Origin: Cryptosporangium phraense
GTDB taxonomy: Bacteria; Actinomycetota; Actinomycetes; Mycobacteriales; Cryptosporangiaceae
Assembly: GCF_006912135.1 (NCBI RefSeq)
Contig: NZ_VIRS01000014.1
Coordinates: 147,631-211,630 of the forward strand
Reading direction: 5' to 3'
Length of the DNA stretch: 64,000 nt
The position numbers and the translations under genes are program-made. The first letter of the stretch is position 1, and the number at the start of each line of letters is the position of its first letter. The notes beneath the pieces are model-generated. The model was not told the DNA's origin. It saw only the letters and a program-made list of their open reading frames with translations, and made no database searches. Below, piece after piece: positions 34,615 through 42,595 of the stretch.

Positions 34615-35376
34615 TCAGTCTCCGACCTCGACGACCTTGAGCAGGACGATCGAGACGTTGTCCTTGCCGCCGCCCTCGAACGCGGCGTGCAGGAGCGCGT
34701 TGACCGACTCGATCGGGTCGGCGTGCGGGTTGGCGAGCGCGGCGGGCAGGGCCTCCGGCTCGCTGTAGTCGGTCAGGCCGTCGCTGCAGAGCAGGAAGCG
34801 GTCGCCCGGCACCACGCGGTGCTCGGAGACGTGCGGGTGGATGACGCTCTCCTGGCGGGTGCCGCCGAGCGTCTGCGTCACGATCGTGGTGAACCGCCGG
34901 CCCGACGACGGGTCGAGCGGCGGCGAGTCGTCGACCGAGAGCTGCTCGAGCGCGCCGTCGTCGTGCACCCGGTAGCAGCGGCTGTCGCCGACGTTCAGGC
35001 AGAACGCCCGGTCGCCGTCGAGGACCAGGCCCACGACCGTGGTGCCCATGCCGTACCAGTCGGGGTTGTGCGCCATCTCGGCGAACACCGCGTCGCTGGC
35101 GCCCCGGACGGCTCCGACGATGGCTTCCTCGTCGTGCAGGTCGGGGGTGGCGTCGGACAGCAACGCGGCGGCCAGCCGGCTGGCCCGGAAGCCCTCGACG
35201 TGCCCGCCGAGCCCGTCGGCGACGAGGAACGACACCGGGCGATGGGTGTTCACGTCCAACCGCACGGGCTCGTTCTCGAACGCGCCGGAGAGGAACCCAG
35301 CGACCGCCAGGGTGTCCTCGTTGCGGCCGCGGACCAGGCCGCGGTGCGTCACCGCGACTACGTCGACCCTGGTCAC
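34615..35376 (-). CDS. PP2C-family serine/threonine phosphatase
   Basis: The 253-residue phosphatase has the PP2C metal-site motifs RGRNEDTLAVAG (about residues 16-27), VADGLGGHVEG (about 52-62) and LCSDGLTD (about 198-205). It ends in GGGKDNVSIVLL with the last acidic metal ligand region. It should remove phosphate from Ser/Thr and could oppose the transmembrane kinase at 21721-23718, though they are 11 kb apart. GTG at 35376 is preceded by GGAGG. Confidence 0.92.
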   Translation of the reverse strand: MTRVDVVAVTHRGLVRGRNEDTLAVAGFLSGAFENEPVRLDVNTHRPVSFLVADGLGGHVEGFRASRLAAALLSDATPDLHDEEAIVGAVRGASDAVFAEMAHNPDWYGMGTTVVGLVLDGDRAFCLNVGDSRCYRVHDDGALEQLSVDDSPPLDPSSGRRFTTIVTQTLGGTRQESVIHPHVSEHRVVPGDRFLLCSDGLTDYSEPEALPAALANPHADPIESVNALLHAAFEGGGKDNVSIVLLKVVEVGD

Positions 35377-35728
35377 CGTGGACCTCCTCTACCGGCTCTG
35401 TGGCGACAGGCTATGCCCCGCCAGCATCCTGTGCTGCTCTCCGCGCCGCGCACGGCCGGAAAGCAACAGCGTCCGACGCGCGACGTGTGGCTGACGCCGC
35501 GGCCCCGGACCGGCAATCACTATGGACGCCGTCTACCGACGTCACCGCGCGGATGGTACCCAGTCGGCGCCAACCCGTCCGCTCGCGGCCCGGGTTTGTG
35601 GGTGTGGCGAGGTCTGGGGGCAAGACCCTTCGGGCGTTCTGGGGATATCCGGCCGGGTTGTGGACGGGCTAATCGGCGAGTGGATTCCGCGCATTCTGAG
35701 TGCCTCTTCGGAAATGGGAGGTGTTCTC
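35377..35728. other. Intergenic region with no recognised gene
   Basis: These 352 bases lie between the divergent phosphatase gene and the small exported protein gene. No clear promoter, repeat or RNA was recognised. A longer in-frame extension of the downstream gene is present but reads as Arg/Pro-rich noise. Confidence 0.4.
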
Positions 35729-36133
35729 ATGGCGGGCAGTTTCGTGGGCGTGGCGGTACTCGTCGCCGGTGCGCTGGCCCTGAGTGCGGGCGGGCCGGCC
35801 CCGGTGACGTTCCACGTCCGGTACCAATCGGAGGGCGGCAGCCACCAGACGTACCTGGATGCCCTGCAGAGCGGGGGTGTGGCGGGGGAGGCGTGGCTCG
35901 ATTCGTCCGAGCACGACGAGCGGCGGGCGCGCACGCTGACGGTCTGCGACCGGCGGGCCGACGGGGTCGGGGTCGCGGCCCGCATTCTCGTTCCGGACGG
36001 TCGCCGAATTGTCTATTCGGCGTCGGTCGGGAAGCGTTGTTTCGAGCGCGTGCTCGGTTATCCGATCGTGCGCTGGCAATTGTGGTTCGGCGGCGCGTTC
36101 TCCGGCGAGGTGCCGGCGCCGCCGCTGGTGTGA
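35729..36133 (+). CDS. Small exported or membrane-anchored hypothetical protein
   Basis: The 134-residue protein starts with a hydrophobic segment (GSFVGVAVLVAGALALSAGG), a likely signal or anchor. A hydrophilic domain with two cysteines follows (TVCDRR and GKRCFERV). I do not recognise the family. The ATG at 35729 follows GGGAGG by seven bases and is preferred to ATG 35714. Its last 76 bases overlap the convergent gene, unusually long for two real genes. Confidence 0.6.
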   Translation: MAGSFVGVAVLVAGALALSAGGPAPVTFHVRYQSEGGSHQTYLDALQSGGVAGEAWLDSSEHDERRARTLTVCDRRADGVGVAARILVPDGRRIVYSASVGKRCFERVLGYPIVRWQLWFGGAFSGEVPAPPLV

Positions 36134-36756
36134 AGCTCGTGGAGCCAGGCCTGGTCGGCGACGGCGTCCCGGGTCCAGTGCCCGCGGACGCCGGGCCGGC
36201 CGGCCAGGTAGTCGGTGACGGTCTCGGGGTCCCAGCCGTGCGCCTCGGCCAGCCCGCCCGCGATCATCCCGAGGTAGCGGGGCGCCGGTGGGTTCGGTTC
36301 GACGTCCGCGCAGGCCCACGGTGCGGTGAACGTCACCATCGGGTGCCCGTCCAGCCGGCCCGGGCTGACCAGCGTCTCGTACCGGCCCGGGCCCAGCTGC
36401 GCCCGGCCGTCGGCCAGCGCCGTGCCCAGGTCGAGGTCGACGTCGGGCACGCGGGCCATCTCCTGCGCGGCGATGTCGGCGAACTGACCGGCGGTGACCA
36501 GGTAGCCGCGGGCGGCGGCCCGGCCGGGTAAGGCCGGGTCGTAGAACGCCATGCCGCCGGTCCAGGTGAGCGACTCGAGCGCGAAGTAGATGCCGCCGGG
36601 CAGGAACACCGGGGCGGTGCGGCGGGGCGGGCGGGCGTCGCGGCAGCCGGGGTAGACCCGGGCGGCGCCGGGCGGCTGCCCGCCGGCCAGGTAGTAGCGG
36701 AGCCGGTCGGCGTGCAGGTTCGACCCGTAGGCGACGTACCACACGAGCTCGGCCAC
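36058..36756 (-). CDS. Gamma-glutamylcyclotransferase-like (AIG2-like) protein
   Basis: The 232-residue protein begins ELVWYVAYGSNLHADRLRYYL. The YGSNL loop is the substrate-binding signature of the gamma-glutamylcyclotransferase/AIG2 fold. Downstream, SLTWTGGMAFYDP fits the barrel, and GRYETLV follows it. Some databases label such actinobacterial proteins histone deacetylase, which the sequence does not support. The reaction is unproven. GTG at 36756 is chosen because upstream sequence is the divergent gene's 5' region. Confidence 0.7.
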   Translation of the reverse strand: MAELVWYVAYGSNLHADRLRYYLAGGQPPGAARVYPGCRDARPPRRTAPVFLPGGIYFALESLTWTGGMAFYDPALPGRAAARGYLVTAGQFADIAAQEMARVPDVDLDLGTALADGRAQLGPGRYETLVSPGRLDGHPMVTFTAPWACADVEPNPPAPRYLGMIAGGLAEAHGWDPETVTDYLAGRPGVRGHWTRDAVADQAWLHELHTSGGAGTSPENAPPNHNCQRTIG

Positions 36757-36778
36757 TGCCCCAGCGTAGGCTCGGGGC

Positions 36779-37249
36779 GTGACCGAGCCCGCGAAGCCCG
36801 CTGAGCCGACGCTGGACGTCCGCATCGACACCTGGCTGCGTGGTCTGGCCAAACGGCGCGACGGGGGGCAGGGGAAGAAGCGCACGAAGACCGTCCGCGT
36901 GCTCGTGTACTGGCCCGAGGCCGAGTGGGACGCGATGGCCGCTCGCTGGCCGGCGTTCGTCCCGGAGTACGGCGACGACCACGACACGCACCGCCGGAAC
37001 GTCGAGGACATGCTGCGGCGGCACGCCGAGGAGCCGAACGCGTCGCTCGGCGTGGCGTCGCTGACCGTCGACGGCTTGGTGGAGTTCGCGGAGGCCCGGG
37101 AGCTCGACCCGGCGGCCTCGGAGACGCGGGCCGCGTACGCGGCCGAGCTCGGGCGGGCCGGGAAGGTCACGTCGTGGCCGCCGTCGCTGCGCCAGAAGTG
37201 CTGGTGCGGGTCCGGGATCAGCTACCGCGACTGCTGCGCGGCTATCTGA
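36779..37249 (+). CDS. SEC-C motif protein
   Basis: The 156-residue protein ends in KCWCGSGISYRDCCAA, a SEC-C zinc-binding motif (C-x-C-x8-C-C) like that at the SecA C-terminus. The rest is a charged helical domain of unknown function with the unusual KRTKTVRVLVYWPEAEWDAM segment. GTG at 36779 lies 22 bases from the start of the divergent gene, so the two share a tiny promoter region. It overlaps the convergent next gene by eight bases. Confidence 0.78.
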   Translation: MTEPAKPAEPTLDVRIDTWLRGLAKRRDGGQGKKRTKTVRVLVYWPEAEWDAMAARWPAFVPEYGDDHDTHRRNVEDMLRRHAEEPNASLGVASLTVDGLVEFAEARELDPAASETRAAYAAELGRAGKVTSWPPSLRQKCWCGSGISYRDCCAAI

Positions 37250-38123
37250 CCAGCTCGGGCCGGGCGTTGCGGACCGGGTAGGTCGTCGTCGACGTCACGA
37301 TCAGCGGGGCCAGTGCGCCGCTGCTGCCGTCGGAGCCGGACCAGATCACGGCCCAGGTGATCGCGATCGTCGGGCGGTAGGCGCCGGGGACGCGGTAGGT
37401 GTGGCCGCAGTCGGGTGAGCCGGCGGGGCCTTCGGCCGGGTCGCTGAGCGGGGCGCCGGGGGTGCGGCAGACGATCCTGGTGCCGTCGCCGGGGCGCCAG
37501 GTGAGGCGGACCGGGGCCGCGGTGACCGTGGCTCGGAGGGTGCCGGCTCGGACCGTGCGGGTGAGCGGGGTGCGCCAGGGGGCCGGGTCCGTCCAGAGCC
37601 AGACCGGGACGCCGGTGAGGCCGCCGGGTCGGGCGTCGGGGAAGCGGACGAGGGGGCGGAGGGTCGGGGCCGGGAGCGGGAGGGCGAGTCGGCTGCGGGC
37701 TTCGGCGGCGAGCCGGGTGACGCCGGTGCCGAGGTTTTCGCCGCCGGGGGCGGCCAGGCAGAGCGCGTTCACCGAGGCGTTCGGGACGACGCAGGCCTCG
37801 TCCCAGGCCTCGGGTGCGTCGGCGGCTCGCGGGGGACGCGGCTCTTGGGTTCGGGTGGCGTCGTTCCGGACGCGGATGTCGACTGATCGATGGTTGTCGC
37901 CGGTGACGGTGATCGGGTCGTCGTCGGCGACGGCCGGCTGCGCCGCGAGCGCCACCAACACCGCGGCGACCGCCGCGACGCTCCAGCGCCGCAGCCCGGC
38001 GACGCGCCTGGGTGCGGCGGGGCGCCTGAGGTCGGCGGGGCGCCTGAGCGCGGCGGGGCGCCTGGGCGCGGCGGGGCGCCTGAGGCCGGCGGCGCGCCTG
38101 AGCGCGGCGGGATGGTTCAGCAT
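37242..38123 (-). CDS. Exported hypothetical protein with hexapeptide repeat leader
   Basis: The 293-residue protein has an unusual N-terminus with seven imperfect PAALRR-type hexapeptides (about residues 5-46). A hydrophobic signal sequence follows (about 48-67; ending ALAAQPAVADDD). The mature part has paired cysteines (CVVPNASVNALC and CRTPG...CGHTYRVPGAYRP). The segment with CGHTY and the VTSTTTYPV ending resembles a PKD-like beta domain. Function is unknown. ATG 38123 overlaps the stop of the upstream lipoprotein gene by seven bases, so the pair is an operon. Confidence 0.72.
   Translation of the reverse strand: MLNHPAALRRAAGLRRPAAPRRPAALRRPADLRRPAAPRRVAGLRRWSVAAVAAVLVALAAQPAVADDDPITVTGDNHRSVDIRVRNDATRTQEPRPPRAADAPEAWDEACVVPNASVNALCLAAPGGENLGTGVTRLAAEARSRLALPLPAPTLRPLVRFPDARPGGLTGVPVWLWTDPAPWRTPLTRTVRAGTLRATVTAAPVRLTWRPGDGTRIVCRTPGAPLSDPAEGPAGSPDCGHTYRVPGAYRPTIAITWAVIWSGSDGSSGALAPLIVTSTTTYPVRNARPELVR
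38003..38110 (-). repeat. Six tandem 18-base repeats encoding hexapeptides
   Basis: Units close to GGCGCCTGAGCGCGGCGG (plus strand) repeat with period 18 from 38003 to 38110. On the minus strand they encode PAALRR, PAAPRR, PADLRR and similar. They lengthen the basic n-region in front of the signal peptide. Confidence 0.9.
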
Positions 38124-38809
38124 GTCGGGGTGGCGGGGTAGGTGATCGCGGAGATGCGCCAGGTTCCGTCGGGGCCGCGGAGAAGCGTGGCACGGACGGC
38201 GTTTCGGGCGACTCCTCGGGTGACCGGGGCGCCGGTGGCGGTGTCGGCGACCCCGGATCCTCGTGAGTCGAGGCACCCCTCGACGAGCGCGAGCCCGCCC
38301 TGCACCCGGACGGTCGATTCCAGCGGTCGGTCGCGCCCGTAGTTGCGCTGCCCGTCGGCGTCGAGGGCCGCCCAGTTGGTGAGGAGGTGGCTCAGCTCGG
38401 GCTCGGTGGTGACCGGAGCCAACAGCGCCTCCCGCCGCCCCGCCGGCGCAACCCCGGCCCGAGGCAGCACGTCCACCCAAAACGCCGTGTACTGCGCTAA
38501 CACTAGATCTGCGACCCCACCGGACGGCGCCGCAGAGGCCTGCGGCGCCCCATCGGCATCCGCCCCGCCTGGCGACCCCGCGGTCGCCGCAGCCGTGGTA
38601 GGCGCCGCGTCGGTAGCCGCCGACGGCAACGACCCGTACTCCTCACCCGAACCACAACCCGAGCCCACCACCAGCACCATTGCCCCGGTCACCCCCGCAA
38701 CCGCGGCACGGCGCACGGCGGCGGTGCGCACCGCCGCGGCGGTGCGCACCGAGAGGGGTGGAGCTAAGCCGCCCAGGCGGCGGCGCCGAAGCCGAGAGCG
38801 CGAACGCAT
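38117..38809 (-). CDS. Putative lipoprotein
   Basis: The 230-residue protein has an Arg-rich N-terminus and a hydrophobic stretch ending VVGSGC, a good lipobox with the modified Cys near residue 46. An Ala/Thr/Gly-rich linker follows, and then a conserved-looking domain from about residue 98 (LVLAQYTAFWVDVLP). Such lipoprotein/exported-protein pairs are often cell-surface proteins of unknown role. It is co-transcribed with the exported protein downstream (seven-base overlap). ATG 38809 is chosen over 38923 because the longer version overlaps the operon upstream. Confidence 0.75.
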   Translation of the reverse strand: MRSRSRLRRRRLGGLAPPLSVRTAAAVRTAAVRRAAVAGVTGAMVLVVGSGCGSGEEYGSLPSAATDAAPTTAAATAGSPGGADADGAPQASAAPSGGVADLVLAQYTAFWVDVLPRAGVAPAGRREALLAPVTTEPELSHLLTNWAALDADGQRNYGRDRPLESTVRVQGGLALVEGCLDSRGSGVADTATGAPVTRGVARNAVRATLLRGPDGTWRISAITYPATPTC

Positions 38810-38831
38810 ACGCCCCAAGGTAGCGAGCCGG

Positions 38832-40277
38832 CTACCCCTCGTACTCGTTTTCCACAGGCCAATCCGCCAGCGTGGACTCGAACCGCGACCGCACCAAATC
38901 GACCAGCTTCTCGACCTCCCCACCCGGCCAATCCACCGTCTCGATCGGCTCGAGAACAGCCACCTCCACCACCCCCGGATGCACCAGCAAAGAATCCCGC
39001 CACATCAGATCCCCAGCGTTCCGGATGACGATCGGCACGATCGGAACCCCGGCCTCGACGGCCAGATAGAACCCACCCTTCTTAAACCGCCCCAGCCGAG
39101 GCGTCGGCGACCGCGTTCCCTCCGGAGCGATCGCGATCGACACCCCGGCCCGCAGCTTCTCCACCGCCGGCGCCAGCGCCGACCGCCCGCGTCCGGCCGA
39201 CCGGTCGACGTACGCGACGTCCAGCAGCGCCCCGATCGCCGCGAAGCGCGGGTCGTTCCGCGCCTCCTTCTTCACGACCGCGGTCACGTCCCGCCGGATC
39301 AGGCTCCCCAGCACCCCCAGATCCAGGCTGCTCTGATGGTTGAACATGAACACGGCCGGCCGCCGCGCCCACAGGTGCGACTCACCCACCACCGACAGCC
39401 GCACCCCGGCCAGCGCCAACGCCAGATCCGGCCCGATCGACCCGGCCAGGTTCGCCGCGGTCGCCCGCGACCTGCTCAGCACCCCGACGCCGGCCGAGAG
39501 CCCCACCGACCCCAGCAACGCCCCCAGCGCCACCGACGTCCGCACCAGCGGCCCGACCCCGAACCGCGACCCCGGAGCCGCCAGCCGCAGGATCGGCCAC
39601 CCCTGCGTCAGCGCCAGAGCGGGCAGGTCACCGTCCGGGTTCAACGCCACCGGATGCCCCGCCAGCGCCAGGAACGGCACGTCCTCGGCCCCGTTCGAGT
39701 ATGCGTAGCTGGTCGCCAGATCCACACCGGCCCGGGAAGCGAACCCGGACACCGCCGCGGCCTTGCCCGCCCCCCACAGCGTCCCGCCGTCCAACTCGCC
39801 GGTCAGCATCCCGTCGCGCACCTCGTGCCGGGTGCACAGCACCTCGTCGAACGACAGGTCGCGGGCCACCGGACAGGCCTGGAACCAGGTCGCCGACGTC
39901 GCCATCACCAGCGTGTGCCCGGCCTTCCGATGGGCCTCGACCAGCCGTCGCGCGCCCGGGTAGATCAGCCCGGCGATCTCCTGCCGGAACAGGCGCTCGC
40001 CCCACTCCTCGAGATCCTCTTCCTGGCGTCCGGCCAGGGCCCGGACCGCGAACGCGGCCAGCGCGTCGAGGTCGGCCCCGCGCAGCCGCATGTCCAGTGC
40101 CAGCCCCAGCGTCTGCCCGAATTCGAGCAGGCCGACGTCCCGCTTCCGGATCCGGTCGCGGTAGACCGCGACCGCGGTGTACCCGTCGATCAACGTCCCG
40201 TCGAGGTCGAAGAACGCTCCGACGGTCGGACCCTGCGGGCCGTCGGCGATCGCCGCCAGCCGTTCCTCCAGCTTCAC
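38832..40277 (-). CDS. plsC: HAD-IB phosphatase / 1-acylglycerol-3-phosphate acyltransferase fusion
   Basis: The 481-residue fusion has an N-terminal HAD-IB domain (about residues 18-245) with motif I FFDLDGTLID (Asp24, Asp26). A PlsC acyltransferase domain (about 265-470) follows, with FNHQSSLDLGVL (HX4D near residue 312) and APEGTRSPTP (motif III). It should acylate lysophosphatidate, and the HAD part could remove phosphate to give diacylglycerol; the second activity is inferred. It is the third gene of a lipid operon: its ATG overlaps the stop of the PlsB-like gene (ATGA). Confidence 0.9.
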   Translation of the reverse strand: MKLEERLAAIADGPQGPTVGAFFDLDGTLIDGYTAVAVYRDRIRKRDVGLLEFGQTLGLALDMRLRGADLDALAAFAVRALAGRQEEDLEEWGERLFRQEIAGLIYPGARRLVEAHRKAGHTLVMATSATWFQACPVARDLSFDEVLCTRHEVRDGMLTGELDGGTLWGAGKAAAVSGFASRAGVDLATSYAYSNGAEDVPFLALAGHPVALNPDGDLPALALTQGWPILRLAAPGSRFGVGPLVRTSVALGALLGSVGLSAGVGVLSRSRATAANLAGSIGPDLALALAGVRLSVVGESHLWARRPAVFMFNHQSSLDLGVLGSLIRRDVTAVVKKEARNDPRFAAIGALLDVAYVDRSAGRGRSALAPAVEKLRAGVSIAIAPEGTRSPTPRLGRFKKGGFYLAVEAGVPIVPIVIRNAGDLMWRDSLLVHPGVVEVAVLEPIETVDWPGGEVEKLVDLVRSRFESTLADWPVENEYEG

Positions 40278-42595
40278 GGCTGGGACACTCCCGGCCGACG
40301 AGCGCTCACGGTCACCGAGCCGAGAAACCCGGGGGACGCCTCGTCGGCGACCGGACCGAGCGCCGCGTCGCCCGGGTCGAGCGGCTCACCGAGCGCCAGC
40401 GCCCGCACCCGGCGGACCCGGCGCACCCAGCCCTCGATCTCGTCGGCGAACTTCTGCCGGGCCGCTCGCACCTCGTCCCGCCCCGGATCCACCAGGTCCC
40501 GGTTGGATGCCAGCTTCAACGCGGTCGCGAACAGCTCGCCGGAGATCGACTCCGAGCTCGCCAGCTGCTGCTGCATCCGCAGTTGCCGAGCCACGTCCAG
40601 GCACTCGCGGGTGAACGGCTTCGCCTCCACCGGAACCCGCGGATCCCGTGCCGCCAGCCGCTGGGCGACCACCCAGTACGCCTCCAGGAACGGCTGGAGC
40701 ACCCGGTGGGCCAGGTGCACCGGCAACGACGCCAGCAGCGTCGACGGTTCGTTCAACCGCGACCGCCACTCCGGGTCGATCAGGTCGAGCTCCCGATGCA
40801 GCTCGGCCCGGAACGCGTCCTTGTCGCTGAAGAAGAACTCGAACTTCAGCAGGTCACGCAGCTCCAGAGCGACGGCCCACCCGTACTCGAGGACGTCGGG
40901 GGAAGCCAGCGATCGCTCGGCTACCGCCTGCAGCATCAGCTCGGCCACCGCCCGCACGACCAGGAAGTGGATCGTGTTGTTGCGGTAGAACGCGGCGACC
41001 AGGTGCTGGTCGGGCCCGACCCGGTAGACCGCCTCGGTGCCCTTGTCGAACCGCTCCACCACGCCCGACGACGCCAGCTCGTCCAGCACCCGCCGGACGC
41101 TCCGCTCCTCCGAGAGATCCAGATCTGAGGCCAACCCACGAGCCGAGAAGTAGGAAACCAGCGGCGAGAGGACGGCGAAGACCTCGGCCACGGTCAGCGC
41201 CCGGTCCTCGATCCCGAGCAGCGCCAGCGTCACCAGCGACCGGGGCATCACCGGCGTCGCCTCGTTGATCCGGTGGCTCACCTCGAACGCGGTCTTCTGC
41301 ACGGCCAGCCGCTGGTCCGTCTCGGAGTCCAGCGCGGCCCGCAGCGACAGCGGCTCCCCGAACCGCACCTGCACCGACCCGCGCTGGGTGTCCTGGGCCC
41401 GGTTGAACTTCAGCAGCCAGGAGAAGCTCTCCGGCGCCTTGGCCGCGCCGTGCGCCTCCTCGGCCATGATCCCGACCTCGTACAGCTGGTCGTATGACAG
41501 CGACACCGGTACCAGGTAGACGTCCTCGGCGCCGCTGGAGCGGAACGCCTCGGCCAGGTACGTCAGCAGCCCGTACCGCGGTGGACGCAGCTTCCCGGTG
41601 CGCGACCGGCCGCCCTCGATGTACCACTCCAGGTTGAAGCGCTTCGAGATCAGGTAGCCCATGTACTCGCGCAGCACCCAGCGGTACACCGCGTCGTCGG
41701 CGATGCTGCGCCGGATGAACACGTACCCGCTGCGCCGGGTCAGCGGCCCGATCGGCCAGAAGTCGATGTTGATGCCGCCCATGACGTGGTTCAGCGGCAA
41801 CCCGTGGGCCAGCAGCGCCGGCCGCAGCACCAGCGGATCCAGGTACGACCGGTGGCTGGGCAGGAACACCAGCGGGTACTTCCGCCCGAGTTCCCGCAGC
41901 GAGTCGGCCTTCGAGTCGTCGACCGACACCCGGTAGGCCCGGGAGAAGTACCGGCCGAGCCGGTTCCAGGCGTCGATCGCCGTCCGGCTCTGCGTCGCCA
42001 CCATCTGGTTCAGCGCGGCCAGCGCGCGCTCGTAGACGACCTCGACCGGGAGGTCGAGCTCGGCCGACAGCTTCTCGATCCCGGTGCGGAACCGCGGCGA
42101 CGCGGTGATCTCCTCGACCACGTACCGGGCGACCTTGTACTGGCTCCCGATCAGCGCCCGCTCGGCCCGGTCGAGCGCCAGAACCGCCTGACGGCGCACG
42201 AACGACTCGAAGTCTCCCGATCCCGCCTGCCGCTGCCACCGCTCCCGCAGGTCGTCCACGGTCGCCGGCTTGCCGACGATGACCCGGCAGCGGTCCGGCC
42301 GCAACTTCAAGATCAACTTCTGGACGCTCTGCCGCGAGCGCCGTGCCCCCGCGCGCCCGACCGACGTGCGCAGACGGGCGAGCGGGCCGTCGTCCCCATC
42401 GGCCGGGAGCCAGGCCACGCGCACCGGCGTGACCAGCAGGTCGTCGTCCAGCGTGGTGCGAAGCCGCTCGTCGGTCAGGTCGAGCACCAGACGGCCACCG
42501 TCGCCGTTCTCGAACTGGCTCGTCAGCCAGGCCGAGATCGCCTGCCGCTCCTGAGGAGTCTCCGACTGGATCAGGTACAGCGTCGCGCGCGTCAT
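40274..42595 (-). CDS. plsB: Glycerol-3-phosphate 1-O-acyltransferase (PlsB-like)
   Basis: The 773-residue protein matches the large PlsB family. Acyltransferase block I is LPSHRSYLDP (HX4D near residue 246). GGINIDFWPIGPLTRRSGYVFIRR, YIEGGRSRTGKLRPPRYG and VYLVPVSLSYDQLYE follow as blocks II-IV. It transfers an acyl chain to position 1 of glycerol 3-phosphate. ATG 42595 (GGAAGGG upstream) overlaps the WS/DGAT stop as ATGA. Regulation is not visible beyond operon coupling. Confidence 0.92.
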   Translation of the reverse strand: MTRATLYLIQSETPQERQAISAWLTSQFENGDGGRLVLDLTDERLRTTLDDDLLVTPVRVAWLPADGDDGPLARLRTSVGRAGARRSRQSVQKLILKLRPDRCRVIVGKPATVDDLRERWQRQAGSGDFESFVRRQAVLALDRAERALIGSQYKVARYVVEEITASPRFRTGIEKLSAELDLPVEVVYERALAALNQMVATQSRTAIDAWNRLGRYFSRAYRVSVDDSKADSLRELGRKYPLVFLPSHRSYLDPLVLRPALLAHGLPLNHVMGGINIDFWPIGPLTRRSGYVFIRRSIADDAVYRWVLREYMGYLISKRFNLEWYIEGGRSRTGKLRPPRYGLLTYLAEAFRSSGAEDVYLVPVSLSYDQLYEVGIMAEEAHGAAKAPESFSWLLKFNRAQDTQRGSVQVRFGEPLSLRAALDSETDQRLAVQKTAFEVSHRINEATPVMPRSLVTLALLGIEDRALTVAEVFAVLSPLVSYFSARGLASDLDLSEERSVRRVLDELASSGVVERFDKGTEAVYRVGPDQHLVAAFYRNNTIHFLVVRAVAELMLQAVAERSLASPDVLEYGWAVALELRDLLKFEFFFSDKDAFRAELHRELDLIDPEWRSRLNEPSTLLASLPVHLAHRVLQPFLEAYWVVAQRLAARDPRVPVEAKPFTRECLDVARQLRMQQQLASSESISGELFATALKLASNRDLVDPGRDEVRAARQKFADEIEGWVRRVRRVRALALGEPLDPGDAALGPVADEASPGFLGSVTVSARRPGVSQP

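Noticed and set aside
37999..38141. The 18-base repeats as a CRISPR-like array
   Set aside because: There are no spacers between units, the period is a pure multiple of three, and the units are in frame inside a protein gene.
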